A stretch of DNA of 64,000 bases from Halomonas sp. (GTDB taxonomy: Bacteria; Pseudomonadota; Gammaproteobacteria; Pseudomonadales; Halomonadaceae), in the NCBI GenBank assembly GCA_018401555.1, contig JAGYKP010000085.1:124001-188000 (forward strand), written 5' to 3'. Position 1 is the first letter of the stretch. Each line of letters opens with the position of its first letter. A program made the position numbers and the translations under genes. This document shows, piece by piece, positions 9,384 to 19,219 of this stretch. The notes under the pieces are model-generated. The model did not search any database. It was not told where the DNA came from and worked only from the letters and a program-made list of their open reading frames with translations.

Positions 9384-9824
9384 ATGTTGGATCTGATTAC
9401 CCACTCGGCGGGGCATGTCGTGGCAATGAAGGCGGGGGGCATGGTGACCGGACAGGAGCTGCAGCGTGCCATCGATGCCATCGAGGCCGCCAAGCGAAGC
9501 CACCCCCTGGTCAGCCTGGTGATCATCATCGATGACCTGCGCTGGATGACCCTCGGCGCGCTGCTCAAGGATGTCGGTTACGGCCTGACCCAACTCGGCG
9601 ACCTGAAGCGCTATCACCGTGCCGCCGTGGTCACCGACCAGGCGTGGCTCAAGCACGTCGCCCATCTGGAGGAGCGCCTCTTCAGCGCGGTGGAGATCCA
9701 TACCTTTGCCAGGCGCGACCACGCCGCCGCCATGGGCCAGCCTCGAGCTCTGCCGGGCTGCCAGAGGCCCCGAACGGGGACGGCTATCACGGGGCCTGAG
9801 CCGGCTCGCTGCTGGCCGGTCTGA
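9384..9824 (+). CDS. SpoIIAA-like (STAS-fold) protein
   Basis: A small soluble protein of the SpoIIAA-like/DUF3478 group, known from Pseudomonas and marine bacteria but with no firm function. It begins MLDLITHSAGHVVAMKAGG behind AAGGAGA; the core has LVIIIDDLRWMTLGALLKD, then LGDLKRYHRAAVVTDQAWL and AVEIHTFARRDHAAA. This is the usual beta-alpha pattern with a membrane-associating loop. Relatives end at about residue 125, whereas this frame runs to 146 with an unlike tail, so an indel after about residue 112 is likely. Confidence 0.75.
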   Translation: MLDLITHSAGHVVAMKAGGMVTGQELQRAIDAIEAAKRSHPLVSLVIIIDDLRWMTLGALLKDVGYGLTQLGDLKRYHRAAVVTDQAWLKHVAHLEERLFSAVEIHTFARRDHAAAMGQPRALPGCQRPRTGTAITGPEPARCWPV

Positions 9825-9873
9825 ACAACAGGTGGTAGCTTCGTTCGAGGCAGTCAGTGGCGAGAGGTGACGA

Positions 9874-10609
9874 ATGGCGGAGCAGCGAGTGCCGCATCTG
9901 GTGGTGTTGAGCGGGGCGGGCATCAGCGCCGAGAGCGGCATCCAGACCTTCCGCGCGACGGATGGCCTGTGGGCCGATCATCCCGTCGAGGAGGTGGCCA
10001 CCCCCGGCGCCTGGCGGCGTGACCCGGCGCGGGTGCTGGCCTTCTATAACGCGCGTCGCGATCAGGTGCGCCGGGCGCGGCCCAACGCCGCGCACAAGGC
10101 CCTGGCGGCGCTGGAGGAACTAGGGGTTTCGTGGTCAGCATCATCACCCAGAATATCGACGACCTGCATGAGCGGGCTGGTTCCCGCCATGTCCTGCATC
10201 TGCACGGCGAGATCCTCAAGGCGCGCTCCTCGGTGGACCGCCGCATGCACTATCCGCTGCCCCGCGGCGGCATCGAACTGGGCGACATCTGCGACAAGGG
10301 CAGCCAGCTGCGCCCCGATGTGGTGTGGTTCGGCGAGGAGGTGCCCCACTTCGGCGAGGCCTGCGAGATCATCGCCGATGCCGATCTGGTGCTGGTGGTG
10401 GGCACCTCGCTTGCGGTGATGCCGGCGGCCTCGCTGCTCCAGCATGCGCCCTTCGGCACGCACTGCGTGCTGGTCGATCCCGAGGCCGAGTCGCTGGCGC
10501 CTCCCGGTGTCACCCGACTCAGCCAGCCCGCCGGCAGGGGGTGCCGGCGCTGGTGCGCCACTGGCGACGCGAGGGGCGGCTCTGGGTCCCGGAGACACTC
10601 TTGGGCTGA
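9874..10609 (+). CDS. Sirtuin-type NAD-dependent deacylase without zinc cysteines (two frameshifts)
   Basis: A Sir2-family enzyme that removes acyl groups from protein lysines using NAD+. The visible motifs are VVLSGAGISAESGIQTFR, TQNIDDLHERAGSRHVLHLHG with the catalytic His, LRPDVVWFGEEVP and LVVGTSLAVMPAASLL. The usual four-Cys zinc module after the catalytic His is absent: the segment reads KARSSVDRRMHYPLPRGGIELGD. That is typical of a zinc-less branch also seen in Bacteroidetes and vibrios. Indels near 10129 and 10540 split the gene; the ending VPALVRHWRREGRLWVPETLLG is in the third frame. Confidence 0.85.
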
Positions 10610-10673
10610 GGCGGGCAGGGCGTGAGTCGCATGCTAGAATGCGCCCCCGCTTTTGCCCCGGACACAGGCCACC

Positions 10674-11476
10674 ATGCAGGACGATTCCTTCCACGACCCC
10701 GAGCCCCGTCAGCTGCGCGACCTCGCAACCGGCTCTGACGGTGATTTCGGAACCGGGCTTTCGCGTGACCCCGGGACCGGTCATCCACGGCCGCCACGCC
10801 GCGAGTTCAAGGCCCGCGGCAGCTTCGTCGAACGCTGTCCGGGCTGCAACCTGCCGCAGCTCAACTGCCTCTGCCCCTACGCGGTCGGCGCCGAGAGCGA
10901 GGCGCGGGTGTGGCTGCTGACCCACTCCATGGAGCACCTCAAGCCCACCAATACCGGGCGGCTGATCCGCGACGTGCTGCCCGATACCGAGGTCTTCACC
11001 TGGTATCGCACCGCGCCGGACGAGCGCCTGCTGGCGCTGCTGGAGGATGAGCGCTTCACGCCCTTCGTGGTCTTTCCCGATGACCAGCCCGACTACGCCG
11101 AGCGTGTGGTGGGCATCGACGCCGTGGCCGAGGCGAAGGCGGCGGGTCGCATTCCGGTCTACCTGCTGCTCGACGGTACCTGGCGCCAGGCGCGGCGCAT
11201 CTTCCGCAAGAGCCCCTATCTGGATGCCCTGCCGGTGCTGCCGCTGCGTACCGAGCGGCTGACCCGCTATCGGCTGCGCAAGCCGGCTCCAGCGCCCACC
11301 TGTGCACCGCCGAGGTGGCCGCCGAGTTGCTGCGCCAGGGCGGCGATGAGGATGCCGCCCAGGCCCTGGACGACTACTTCGATGCCTTCAACGACAGCTA
11401 CGCCGCCAGCCGGCGCTTCGAGAAGATCGAGGCGCCGACGGCGGCGATGCGACGCCTGCTGGCGCGGAAAGGGTAG
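10674..11476 (+). CDS. DTW-domain tRNA-uridine aminocarboxypropyltransferase (TapT-like), one frameshift
   Basis: The DTW-domain enzyme in E. coli (YfiP/TapT) transfers the aminocarboxypropyl group of SAM to U47 of tRNA, making acp3U. Here a four-cysteine zinc motif CPGCNLPQLNCLC lies at about residues 55-67. HSMEHLKPTNTGRLI follows, then the signature LLLDGTWRQARRIFRKSPYL, in which DGTW stands where DTW/DATW is usual. An indel near 11285 moves the last ~60 residues (ELLRQGGDEDAAQALDDYF onward) into another frame. The N-terminal 45 residues are poorly conserved, so the ATG at 10674 is a best guess. Confidence 0.82.
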
Positions 11477-11490
11477 CGCAGTAACGCAAA

Positions 11491-11525
11491 GCGAGGGGCG
11501 CTTGTCGCCAGATCAGCCCCGAGCT
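11491..11525 (-). repeat. Collapsed copy E of the intergenic repeat
   Basis: This 35-bp element, read on the minus strand, is the left end of the repeat (GGGGCTGATCTGGCGACAAGC) joined directly to its right end (GCGCCCCTCGC), with the ~75-bp centre missing. It lies in the 68-bp convergent gap between tapT and traB. It looks like an internal deletion derivative of the full element. Confidence 0.65.
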
Positions 11526-11544
11526 ATGGAGGCTGAAAGCACCG

Positions 11545-12789
11545 TCAAGGCGAGCCGCCGAACAGCGTGCCGGCGATGCGGAAGCCGGCGATCCAGGTGC
11601 CGGCGGCGGAGCCCAGGGTGGCCGTCAGGAACACCAGCAGGGTGCGAGACACCCGGTTGCGCCACCACCCCTTGAGATGGGTGACGTCGTGGCGCAGGGT
11701 CGAGAAGTCGCGCACCTTGGGCTTGCGCAGGTAGAGCTCCACCCCGGCGGCCACGAAGCCGGCGCCGATGGTGGGGTTGAGCGAGGTGAGCGGCGCGGCG
11801 AAGAAGGTGGCGATCACCGTGACCGGGTGGGCCAGGGCCACCAGCGTGGCCCCCGCCGAGAGCACGCCGTTGATCAGGAACCACTCCGCCACCAGCTGCC
11901 AGCCCAGGTCGGTGTTGCGCGAGAAGCCGATGGCGAAGCCGGTCAGCACCAGGGCGGTGATCAGCCAGGGCAGCGACTTCCAGATCTTCGACGGCGGCGG
12001 CGTGGCCTCGAGCGCCTCGCGCTCCGGGCGTGGGGCCTCGGGAAGCGGCGCCGCGAAGTGCTCGGCCATGCCCTTCATATGGCCGGCGCCGATCACCACC
12101 AGCACGTGGCGGTAGCGCCCCGGTGGGGCATCCTCGGCCAGGCGCAGCACCATGTAGCGGTCGCGCTCGCTGATCAGCGGGGTGTAGAGGTTCTCGGACT
12201 CGGCGGCGAACTCGCTGAAGGTGGACTCCAGCACGTCGCCCTCCTTGAGCCGCTCGATCTCCGCGGCGGAGACCTCCTGGCGTGACAGCACGCTGCCCAG
12301 CAGCCCCGAGAACAGCGAGAAACGCTGCCACCAGGGGACGTTGTGGTAGATGCGCTTGAGGGTAACCCCCACGTCGCGGTCGATCAGCAGCAGTGGAAGC
12401 TCCGCCTGGCGCGACTCCTCCAGGGCGGCACGCATCTCGGCGCCGGGCTCGATGCCGGACTGCTCGGCCAGGCGCTGCTGGAAGGCGCCCAGTGCCAGGC
12501 TGGCCGCCACCACCCCGGCCTTGCCCTGGCGGAAGATCTGGAACAGGTCCTGCTCGCCCAGGGCGTCGGGATTGGTGAGGCTATGGTGGCGCGAGTCGCA
12601 CAGCTCGATGGCCACGGCGTCGAACTCGCCGGAACGGATCAGCCGGCGCACATCCTCGGCGCTCTCGGCGGAGACGTGGGCGGTGCCGAGCAGGGTGTAG
12701 CGGGTCTCGCCGACCTGCAGGACCCGCTGCGGGCCGCTGGTGGCGTCGTCCGTGTCGCGCGGAATCACGCTGTCCTGAAGGTCGGTCAT
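11545..12789 (-). CDS. TraB/PrgY family membrane protein
   Basis: A 414-residue protein of the TraB/GumN-related group. The N-terminal domain shows the conserved LLGTAHVSAESAEDVRRLI (GxxH motif), DAVAIELCDSRH and HVLVVIGAGHMKGM (second conserved GxH). This arrangement is thought to represent a metal-dependent protease-like fold. The C-terminal third has four hydrophobic segments, so the protein is membrane-anchored. Enterococcal PrgY/TraB reduces pheromone activity, but the role of chromosomal members in gammaproteobacteria is unknown. The frame is intact and runs downstream of trkH on the same strand. Confidence 0.82.
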   Translation of the reverse strand: MTDLQDSVIPRDTDDATSGPQRVLQVGETRYTLLGTAHVSAESAEDVRRLIRSGEFDAVAIELCDSRHHSLTNPDALGEQDLFQIFRQGKAGVVAASLALGAFQQRLAEQSGIEPGAEMRAALEESRQAELPLLLIDRDVGVTLKRIYHNVPWWQRFSLFSGLLGSVLSRQEVSAAEIERLKEGDVLESTFSEFAAESENLYTPLISERDRYMVLRLAEDAPPGRYRHVLVVIGAGHMKGMAEHFAAPLPEAPRPEREALEATPPPSKIWKSLPWLITALVLTGFAIGFSRNTDLGWQLVAEWFLINGVLSAGATLVALAHPVTVIATFFAAPLTSLNPTIGAGFVAAGVELYLRKPKVRDFSTLRHDVTHLKGWWRNRVSRTLLVFLTATLGSAAGTWIAGFRIAGTLFGGSP

Positions 12790-12854
12790 GAAGTCTCGTT
12801 CTGAAGGGGTGAGGGCCGATTATCCACGATGGGCCCGGGCTGGGCCAAATCCGC

Positions 12855-14303
12855 TCAGCGGCGCCAGAAGGCGGGAGTGAACAGCACCAGCACGGTGAAG
12901 ATCTCCAGGCGGCCCAGCAGCATGGCCATCACCAGGATCCACTTGGCCAGGCTGGGCAGGTCGCCGTAGTGAGCCGAGGCCTCGCCCAGGGCCGGGCCCA
13001 GGTTGTTGAGCGCCGAGCCCACCGTGGACCAGGCGGTGACCTGGTCGACCCCGGTGGCCATCACCCCCACCAGCATCAGGAAGAACAGCATCACGTAGAC
13101 GGAGAAGAAGCCCCATACCGCCTGGGCGATACCGTCAGGCACGCTCACCTTGCCGATCTTCACCGTGATCACCGCGCTGGGGTGGATCAGGCGCATCACC
13201 TCGCGCATGCCTTGCTTGAGGATCAGGATGATGCGAATCACCTTCATGCCGCCGCCGGTGGAGCCGGAGCAGCCACCCACGAAGGCGGCCATGAACAGCA
13301 GGAAGGGCAGGGCGCCGGGCCACAGCGAGAAGTCGGCCACCGCGAAGCCTGCGGTGGTGGCCACCGAGACCACCTCGAACAGCGCATGGCGCAGCCCCAG
13401 CTGGGTCTCGTAGGTGCCGGTCAGCCACAGCGAGATGGCGGTGATGGTGGTCAGGCCGGCCAGGAACAGCAGCAGGAAGCGCGCCTCGGGGTCCTCGAAG
13501 TAGTGCAGCACGCTGCGCTCGCGCCAGGCGGTGAAGTGCAGGCTGAAGCTGACCGCGGAGACCAGCAGGAAGAACACGCAGATCAGCTCGATGGCGGCGC
13601 TGTCGAAGTGGCCGATGCTGGCGTCGTAGGTGGAGAAGCCGCCGATCGCCACGGTCGAGAAGCTGTGGCCCAGGGCATCGAACCAGTTCATGCCGGCGGC
13701 CATGTAGGCGAGCATGCAGGCGATGGTCAGCGAGGCATAGATATACCACAGCGCCTTGGCGGTCTCGGTGATGCGGGGGTGAGCTTGGAGTCCTTGAGCG
13801 GCCCCGGGATCTCGGTGCGGTAGAGGGCCATGCCGCCGACGCCCAGCGTCCGGCAGGATCGCCACCGCCAGCACCACGATCCCCATGCCGCCCAGCCACT
13901 GCAGCTGCTGGCGGTAGTAGAGGATCGATTCGGGCAGATGGTCGATGCCGGTGATCACCGTGGCGCCGGTGGTGGTCAGCCCCGAGAACGACTCGAACAC
14001 CGCATCGGTCAGGGAGAGCGCCGATTCGCCGGTGAGCATCAGCGGCAGCGAGCCGAACAGCGCCAGCACGCTCCAGAACAGCGCGGCGATCAGGAAGCCG
14101 TCGCGGGTACGCAGCTCCTTGCGGGCGCGGCGATTGGGCAGGAACATCAGCGCGCCGGTGGCCACGGTGATGCCGATGGCCACGGCGAAGGCGTCCCACT
14201 GGCCGTCGGCGAACAGCAGCGAGATCAGGATCGGCGGCATCATGGTCAGGCTGAAGAGCATCAGCAGCAGCCCCAGGATGCGCAGGATCATGCGCAGGCT
14301 CAT
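12855..14303 (-). CDS. trkH: TrkH-type potassium uptake channel subunit
   Basis: The transmembrane subunit of the Trk K+ uptake system, 482 residues. The four selectivity-filter half-loops are visible: SGLTTTGATVITG, VAIGGFSTYDASIG, VATTAGFAVADF and VGSALNNLGPALGE. Membrane helices surround each of them. Residues around 152-178 read as nonsense (ILPDAGRRRHGPLPHRD) where the family has a ILPMLGVGGMALYRTEIPGP-type stretch. That sequence is present in the next frame, so two mutually cancelling indels lie near 13850 and 13785. trkA ends 13 bp upstream. In halophiles Trk supplies K+ during osmotic upshift. Confidence 0.92.
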   Translation of the reverse strand: MSLRMILRILGLLLMLFSLTMMPPILISLLFADGQWDAFAVAIGITVATGALMFLPNRRARKELRTRDGFLIAALFWSVLALFGSLPLMLTGESALSLTDAVFESFSGLTTTGATVITGIDHLPESILYYRQQLQWLGGMGIVVLAVAILPDAGRRRHGPLPHRDPGAAQGLQAHPRITETAKALWYIYASLTIACMLAYMAAGMNWFDALGHSFSTVAIGGFSTYDASIGHFDSAAIELICVFFLLVSAVSFSLHFTAWRERSVLHYFEDPEARFLLLFLAGLTTITAISLWLTGTYETQLGLRHALFEVVSVATTAGFAVADFSLWPGALPFLLFMAAFVGGCSGSTGGGMKVIRIILILKQGMREVMRLIHPSAVITVKIGKVSVPDGIAQAVWGFFSVYVMLFFLMLVGVMATGVDQVTAWSTVGSALNNLGPALGEASAHYGDLPSLAKWILVMAMLLGRLEIFTVLVLFTPAFWRR

Positions 14304-14316
14304 TGATGACTCCCGT

Positions 14317-15691
14317 TCAGAAGAAGGTCAGCCCGACCTGGAACAGGCGCTCCACGTCACGGATGCGGCGCTTGTCGATCACGAACAGGATGACGTGGTC
14401 GCCGGACTCCACCACCACGTCGTCGTGGGCGATCATCACCTCCTTGCCGCGCACGATGGCGCCGATGGTGGTGCCCTGCGGGCAGGTCGATCTCGCCGAT
14501 GGCGCGGCCCACCACCTTGGAGGACTGGGTGTCGCCGTGGGCGATGGCCTCGATGGCCTCGGCGGCGCCGCGGCGCAGCGAGTGGACGTTGACGATATCG
14601 CCGCGCCGCACGTGGGTGAGCAGGCTGCCGATGGTGGCCTGCTGGGGCGAGATGGCGATGTCGATCTCGCCGCCCTGCACCAGGTCCACGTAGGCGGCGT
14701 TGTTGATCAGCGTCAGCACCTTCTTGGCGCCCATGCGCTTGGCCAGCATCGACGACATGATGTTGACCTCGTCGTCGTTGGTCAGCGCGCAGAAGATATC
14801 GCACTCCTCGATATTCTCCTCCTCGAGCAGGCGCTTGCTGGTGGCGCTGCCGTGCAGCACCACGGTGCGGTCGAGGCGCTCGGAGAGCACCGTGCAGCGC
14901 TCCAGGCTGTGCTCGATGATCTTCACCTGGTGGCTGTGCTCGAGGTGCTCGGCGAGGCGCTCGCCGATGTTGCCGCCACCGGCGATCATCACCCGGCGGA
15001 AGTCGCGGTCGAGGCGGCGCAGCTCGCTCATCACCGCGCGGATATCGCGCCGGGCGGCGATGAAGAACACCTCGTCGTCGGCCTCGATGACGGTGTCACC
15101 GCGGGGAATGATCGGCCGGTTGCGGCGGTAGATGGCCGCCACCCGGGTGTCGACGCTGGGCATGTGGCGGCGCAGAAAGGCCAGGTCCTGACCCACCAGG
15201 GGGCCGCCGTAGATCGCCTTCACCGCCACCAGCTGCACCAGGCCGCCGGCGAACTCCAGCACCTGCAGGGCGCCGGGATGCTCGATCAGGCGGCGGATAT
15301 GGTCGGTGACCACCTGCTCGGGGCTGATCAGCACGTCGATGGGTACCGCCTCGTGGGCGAACAGGCCGCGGCGGGTCAGGTAGGCGGTGGCGCGCACCCG
15401 GGCGATCTTGGTCGGGGTGCGGAAGAGGGTGTGGGCGACCTGGCAGGCGATCATGTTGACCTCGTCCTGGCTGGTCACCGCGATCAGCATGTCGGCGTCC
15501 TCGCAGCCCGCCTGACGCAACACCACGGGGTAGGAGCCGGGTCCCACCACGGTGCGGATGTCGAGCTTGGTGTGCAGCTCGCGCAGCTTGTTGCCGTCGG
15601 TATCGACGACGGTGATGTCGTTCTCCTCGCGGGCCAGGTGTTCGGCCAGGGTGCCGCCGACCTGGCCGGCGCCGAGAATGATGATCTTCAT
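14317..15691 (-). CDS. trkA: TrkA, cytosolic K+ uptake regulator (frameshift near 14480)
   Basis: A peripheral NAD-binding subunit that gates TrkH, about 458 residues, the normal size. It has two RCK units. The first begins with [20 protein letters not shown], a Rossmann loop, with [12 protein letters not shown]; the second has [18 protein letters not shown]. TrkA_C domains follow each. The final ~55 residues ([20 protein letters not shown] to LFQVGLTFF) are shifted by one base near 14480 in a run of G/C. The gene stands upstream of trkH and downstream of rsmB and dodecin. Confidence 0.93.
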
Positions 15692-15793
15692 CGCGTGGGG
15701 ATTCCGCTGGGTCGAGGGGCGGCGCCAGTGGTGCGCCGCAGCACGTGACGGCTAGCCTAAACCAGCCGCCACGGGAAGGACAGGTCGCCGGGG

Positions 15794-16000
15794 TCAGTCC
15801 AGGGTGAAACCGACCTTGAGGGTGACCTGCCAATGCAGTATCCGGCCATGCTCGACATGGCCGCGGGTGTCGATGACCTCGAACCAGCGCATGCCGTGCA
15901 GGCTCTCGCTGGCCTTGGCGATGGCGCTCTCGATGGCCTGCTGGATGCCCTCCTCGGAGGAGCCGGTGAGTTCGATATGCTTGTAGACGTGGTTGCTCAT
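15794..16000 (-). CDS. Dodecin
   Basis: A 68-residue flavin-binding protein that assembles into a hollow dodecamer and sequesters flavins. It begins [19 protein letters not shown], the family start. [17 protein letters not shown] carries the Trp that stacks against the isoalloxazine ring, and the protein ends [12 protein letters not shown]. It is inserted between rsmB and trkA, which are adjacent in many relatives. A GGAGGCATC ribosome site precedes the ATG. Confidence 0.92.
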   Translation of the reverse strand: MSNHVYKHIELTGSSEEGIQQAIESAIAKASESLHGMRWFEVIDTRGHVEHGRILHWQVTLKVGFTLD

Positions 16001-16068
16001 GATGCCTCCGGCGCGTGTGGATAAGCGGTCATGCGGTTTGGCCTGGCGGGACGGCGACCCTTCCCGCG

Positions 16069-17436
16069 TCAGGCGCTGGCCTTCCTGAGTCTGGCATAGA
16101 AGAAGCCGTCGTGGCTGTCGACCTCCGGCAGCAGCTGGCGCCCGGCACCGGCGGGGCGTCCCCAGGCCACGTCTGGCGGGGTGGTCGCCTCGGCATCCGG
16201 GGTGCGCGCCAGGAAGGCGGCGACCTGCTCGCTGTTCTCCTCGGGCAGCACCGAGCAGGTGGCATAGAGCAGGGTGCCGCCCGGGCGCAGCAGCGGCCAG
16301 AGGTTGTCGAGCAGGCGCGCCTGCAGCGCGGCCAGCGCCTTGATATCCGAGGGGCGGCGCAGGCGCTTGATATCCGGGTGGCGGCGGATCACGCCGCTGC
16401 CGGAGCAGGGGGCGTCGAGCAGGATCGCCTCGAAGGGGGTACCGTCCCACCAGTCGCGGGCAGTGGCGTCGCCGTGGGTCAGGCGCGCCTTCAGGCCGAG
16501 GCGCTGCAGGGCATCCTCGACCCGGGCCAGGCGTTCGGCGTCGCTGTCGACGGCGTGCATGTCGACATCGAAGACCTCCAGCAGGTGGGCGGTCTTGCCC
16601 CCCGGGGCACAGCAGGCATCGAGTATCCGGCCACCGGGGCGTGGCGCCAGGGCCGGGCCCAGCAGCACGGTGGCGAGCTGGGCGGCCTCGTCCTGGACGC
16701 TGACATGGCCGGCGTCGAATCCGGGCAGGTCATGGACGTCGCAGGGAGCCTCCAGGGTGATGCCGTCCGGGGCGTGGGCGCACAGCCGGCCCTCGAGGCC
16801 CGCCGCGGCGAGGCGGTCGAGGTAGGCCTCGCGGTCGCCGTGGCGGCGGTTGACCCGCAGCGTCATGGGGCCGGGAACATTGTTGGCCTCGGCCACGGCG
16901 CGCCAGTCGTCGGGCCAGGCCTGGCGCAGCGCCTTGAGCAGCCAGCCGGGATGCAGCAGCGCCACCGCCGGGTCGCGATCCACTTCCGCCTGCAGGGCGG
17001 CGGATTCGCGCTGCAGGCGGCGCAGGCAGCCGTTGAGCACCCGGGTGGCCCACTCCTTGCCGAGCAGGCGGGCGGCGCCGGCGGTCTCGCCCACGGCGGC
17101 GTGGGCGGGCACGCGCAGGTAGAGCAGCTGGTGGATGCCCAGCAGCAGCAGCGCCTGGACATCGGCATCCCGCGCCTTGAAGGGCTTGACCAGCAGCTTC
17201 GCGGCCAGTGCCTCGAGGCGCGGCAGGGTGCGGCACACCCCGTAGCAGAGCGCCTTGAACAGGGCGCGGTCGCGGGCCACCACCTGGTGGTCATCGAGCC
17301 CGGCAAGCGAGCCCTTGCCGGTGATCACCGGTACCAGGGCGCGGGCGGCGGCGGCGCGAACGGCCAGGCCGCCGTCGTTCTCCAGGCCTCGAGAGGCGGG
17401 ACGGCGCGGCTTGCCGTGGGAGGGTGGGTGGCTCAT
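16069..17436 (-). CDS. rsmB: RsmB, 16S rRNA m5C967 methyltransferase
   Basis: A SAM-dependent methyltransferase of the RsmB/NOP family, 455 residues. The N-terminal NusB-like domain (residues ~20-160) is followed by [13 protein letters not shown], the SAM-binding [32 protein letters not shown] with the proposed PC motif cysteine, and [13 protein letters not shown] with the catalytic TCS cysteine. Its ATG overlaps the fmt stop by four bases (ATGA), so the two are translationally coupled. The frame is intact. Confidence 0.94.
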   Translation of the reverse strand: MSHPPSHGKPRRPASRGLENDGGLAVRAAAARALVPVITGKGSLAGLDDHQVVARDRALFKALCYGVCRTLPRLEALAAKLLVKPFKARDADVQALLLLGIHQLLYLRVPAHAAVGETAGAARLLGKEWATRVLNGCLRRLQRESAALQAEVDRDPAVALLHPGWLLKALRQAWPDDWRAVAEANNVPGPMTLRVNRRHGDREAYLDRLAAAGLEGRLCAHAPDGITLEAPCDVHDLPGFDAGHVSVQDEAAQLATVLLGPALAPRPGGRILDACCAPGGKTAHLLEVFDVDMHAVDSDAERLARVEDALQRLGLKARLTHGDATARDWWDGTPFEAILLDAPCSGSGVIRRHPDIKRLRRPSDIKALAALQARLLDNLWPLLRPGGTLLYATCSVLPEENSEQVAAFLARTPDAEATTPPDVAWGRPAGAGRQLLPEVDSHDGFFYARLRKASA

Positions 17437-18436
17437 GCCGGGGTCTCCTGGTCATGGTGGCCCAGGCGCAGGCCGGGCGGGAAGCGGTCGGCGCGGGCGC
17501 GCAGCAGCTCGCTGACCGGCAGTGCCTTGCCGCCGGGCAACTGGGCGCGGGTGACCCTCAGTACCTCCCGGCCATCGGGACCGCAGGCGATGCGCAGGGC
17601 CTCGTCGTCATGGTCGAGCAGGGTGCCGGGGGCGGCGGGGGAGGTGTCTCTGCCGAGCCCATGTGCCTCGGCCAGCAGCAGGCGCAAGCGGTCGCCGTCG
17701 AAGGCGCACCAGGCCACCGGCCAGGGGTTGAAGGCGCGCACCCGGGCGGCCAGCTCCGCGGCGGGGCGGCGGAAGTCCAGCTCGGCCTCGGCCTTGGAGA
17801 GCTTGGCGGCGTAGGTCACACCCTCCTCGGGCTGGGGGTGGCGGGCAGGCCCTCTCCGGCCAGGGCGTCCAGGGCCTCGACGATCGCCTCGCCGCCCAGC
17901 GTGGCCAGGGTGTCATGGAGTTCGCCGCCGGTGGTCGAGGCAGTGATCGGCGTGCGTCGCTCCAGCAGCATGTCGCCGGTGTCCAGGCCCTCGTCCATCT
18001 GCATGATGGTCACGCCGCTCTCGGTGTCGCCGGCCTCGATGGCGCGCTGGATGGGCGCCGCGCCGCGCCAGCGCGGCAGCAGCGAGGCGTGGACGTTGAG
18101 GCAGCCCAGCCGCGGCGTAGCGAGCGCCGCCTTGGGCAGGATCAGGCCGTAGGCCACCACCACCATGAGGTCGGCGCCGAGGGCGGCCAGTTCGGCCTGG
18201 GCCTCGGCGGCCTTGAGGCTCTCGGGCTGGTACACCGGCAGGTCGTGCTCGAGGGCCAGCGCCTTGACCGGGCTCGGCGTCAGCTTGCGGCCGCGACCGG
18301 ACGGGCGGTCGGGCTGGGTATACACGGCGATCACGCGGTGGCGGCTGGCCAGCAGCGCCGCGAGGCTCTCGGCAGCGAAGTCGGGCGTGCCGGCGAAGAT
18401 GACGCTGAGTGAGCGAGAGTCGTGGGATCGGGACAT
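17433..18436 (-). CDS. fmt: Fmt, methionyl-tRNA formyltransferase (frameshift near 17835)
   Basis: It formylates initiator Met-tRNA using 10-formyl-THF. It begins [40 protein letters not shown] contains the catalytic Asn-His motif, and [13 protein letters not shown] follows. The C-terminal OB-like tRNA-binding domain ([27 protein letters not shown]) is in a different frame because of one indel in a run of five C/G near 17835. The gene is usually essential or nearly so, hence sequence error is more likely than loss. It lies downstream of def as in most bacteria. Confidence 0.94.
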
Positions 18437-18493
18437 GGTGGGAGCCTGGCCGGGAGTGAATGCCCTAATGATAACGGAGCGCGCCGCAAACGA

Positions 18494-18524
18494 CGAAGGC
18501 CGACGCATGTTGCGTCGGCCTTCG
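18494..18524 (-). terminator. Strong hairpin between def and fmt
   Basis: A perfect 14-bp stem (18494-18507 with 18511-18524) with a three-base loop lies in the 106-bp def-fmt spacer. On the def/fmt strand it is followed only by TCGTTT, so it may attenuate or stabilise the mRNA rather than terminate fully. Confidence 0.45.
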
Positions 18525-18542
18525 CGGTGATACGGGGCGGCT

Positions 18543-19055
18543 TCAGGCGTCCTGCATCAGCTTGTGGCGCTTCTGCATCTTCTTCATTACCCGGTCGCGC
18601 TTGAGCGGCGAGAGGTAGTCGACGAACAGCACTCCCTCGAGGTGATCGTGCTCGTGCTGGATGCAGTGGGCCAGCAGGCCGTCGGCCTCCAGCTCATAGG
18701 GCTGGCCAGCGCGATCCAGGGCCTTGAGGTGGACGCGCAGGGCGCGCGGCACATCGGCGTAGTACTCGGGGATCGACAGGCAGCCCTCCTGCATCGGCTC
18801 GCGCTCCTCGCCGATGGGCGCAACCTCGGGGTTGATCAGCACCAGCGGGCTCGAGCGGTCGTCGCTGACGTCCATGACGATCACGCGGCGATGCACGTCC
18901 ACCTGGGTAGCGGCCAGGCCGATCCCCCTGGCGTCGTACATGGTCTCCAGCATATCGTCGACCAGCCGGCGCACCTCGTCGTCGACCGTCTCCACCGGCG
19001 CCGCCCGGTTGCGCAGGCGTTCGTCGGGGTATTCGAGGATAGGTAATTTGGCCAT
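18543..19055 (-). CDS. def: Peptide deformylase
   Basis: A metal-dependent hydrolase that removes the N-formyl group from nascent proteins, 170 residues. All three active-site motifs are present: GIGLAATQ (motif 1), EGCLSIPE (motif 2, metal-binding Cys) and [12 protein letters not shown] (motif 3, HExxH). The C-terminal basic helix [14 protein letters not shown] is typical of class 1 enzymes. It is first in the def-fmt-rsmB set and divergent from the LysM gene, with 164 bp between them. Confidence 0.96.
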   Translation of the reverse strand: MAKLPILEYPDERLRNRAAPVETVDDEVRRLVDDMLETMYDARGIGLAATQVDVHRRVIVMDVSDDRSSPLVLINPEVAPIGEEREPMQEGCLSIPEYYADVPRALRVHLKALDRAGQPYELEADGLLAHCIQHEHDHLEGVLFVDYLSPLKRDRVMKKMQKRHKLMQDA

Positions 19056-19219
19056 GGCGTTGGATTCACCGTTATGCTGTCATTTATGCAATGACTCTAT
19101 TCTAGGTGTGTTGCGCACATCGGCGACAGGGGCAGCGTCGCAACACGTCGATAACTTCAGACTATAACATGCCGGTAGCGTTCCATGGCATCGGCCGGCG
19201 ACACGCGGGGGGAGCAGGG

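Noticed and set aside
14303..15748. A 481-codon plus-strand frame over trkA
   Set aside because: Shadow of trkA with antisense-type composition and no ribosome site or homology.
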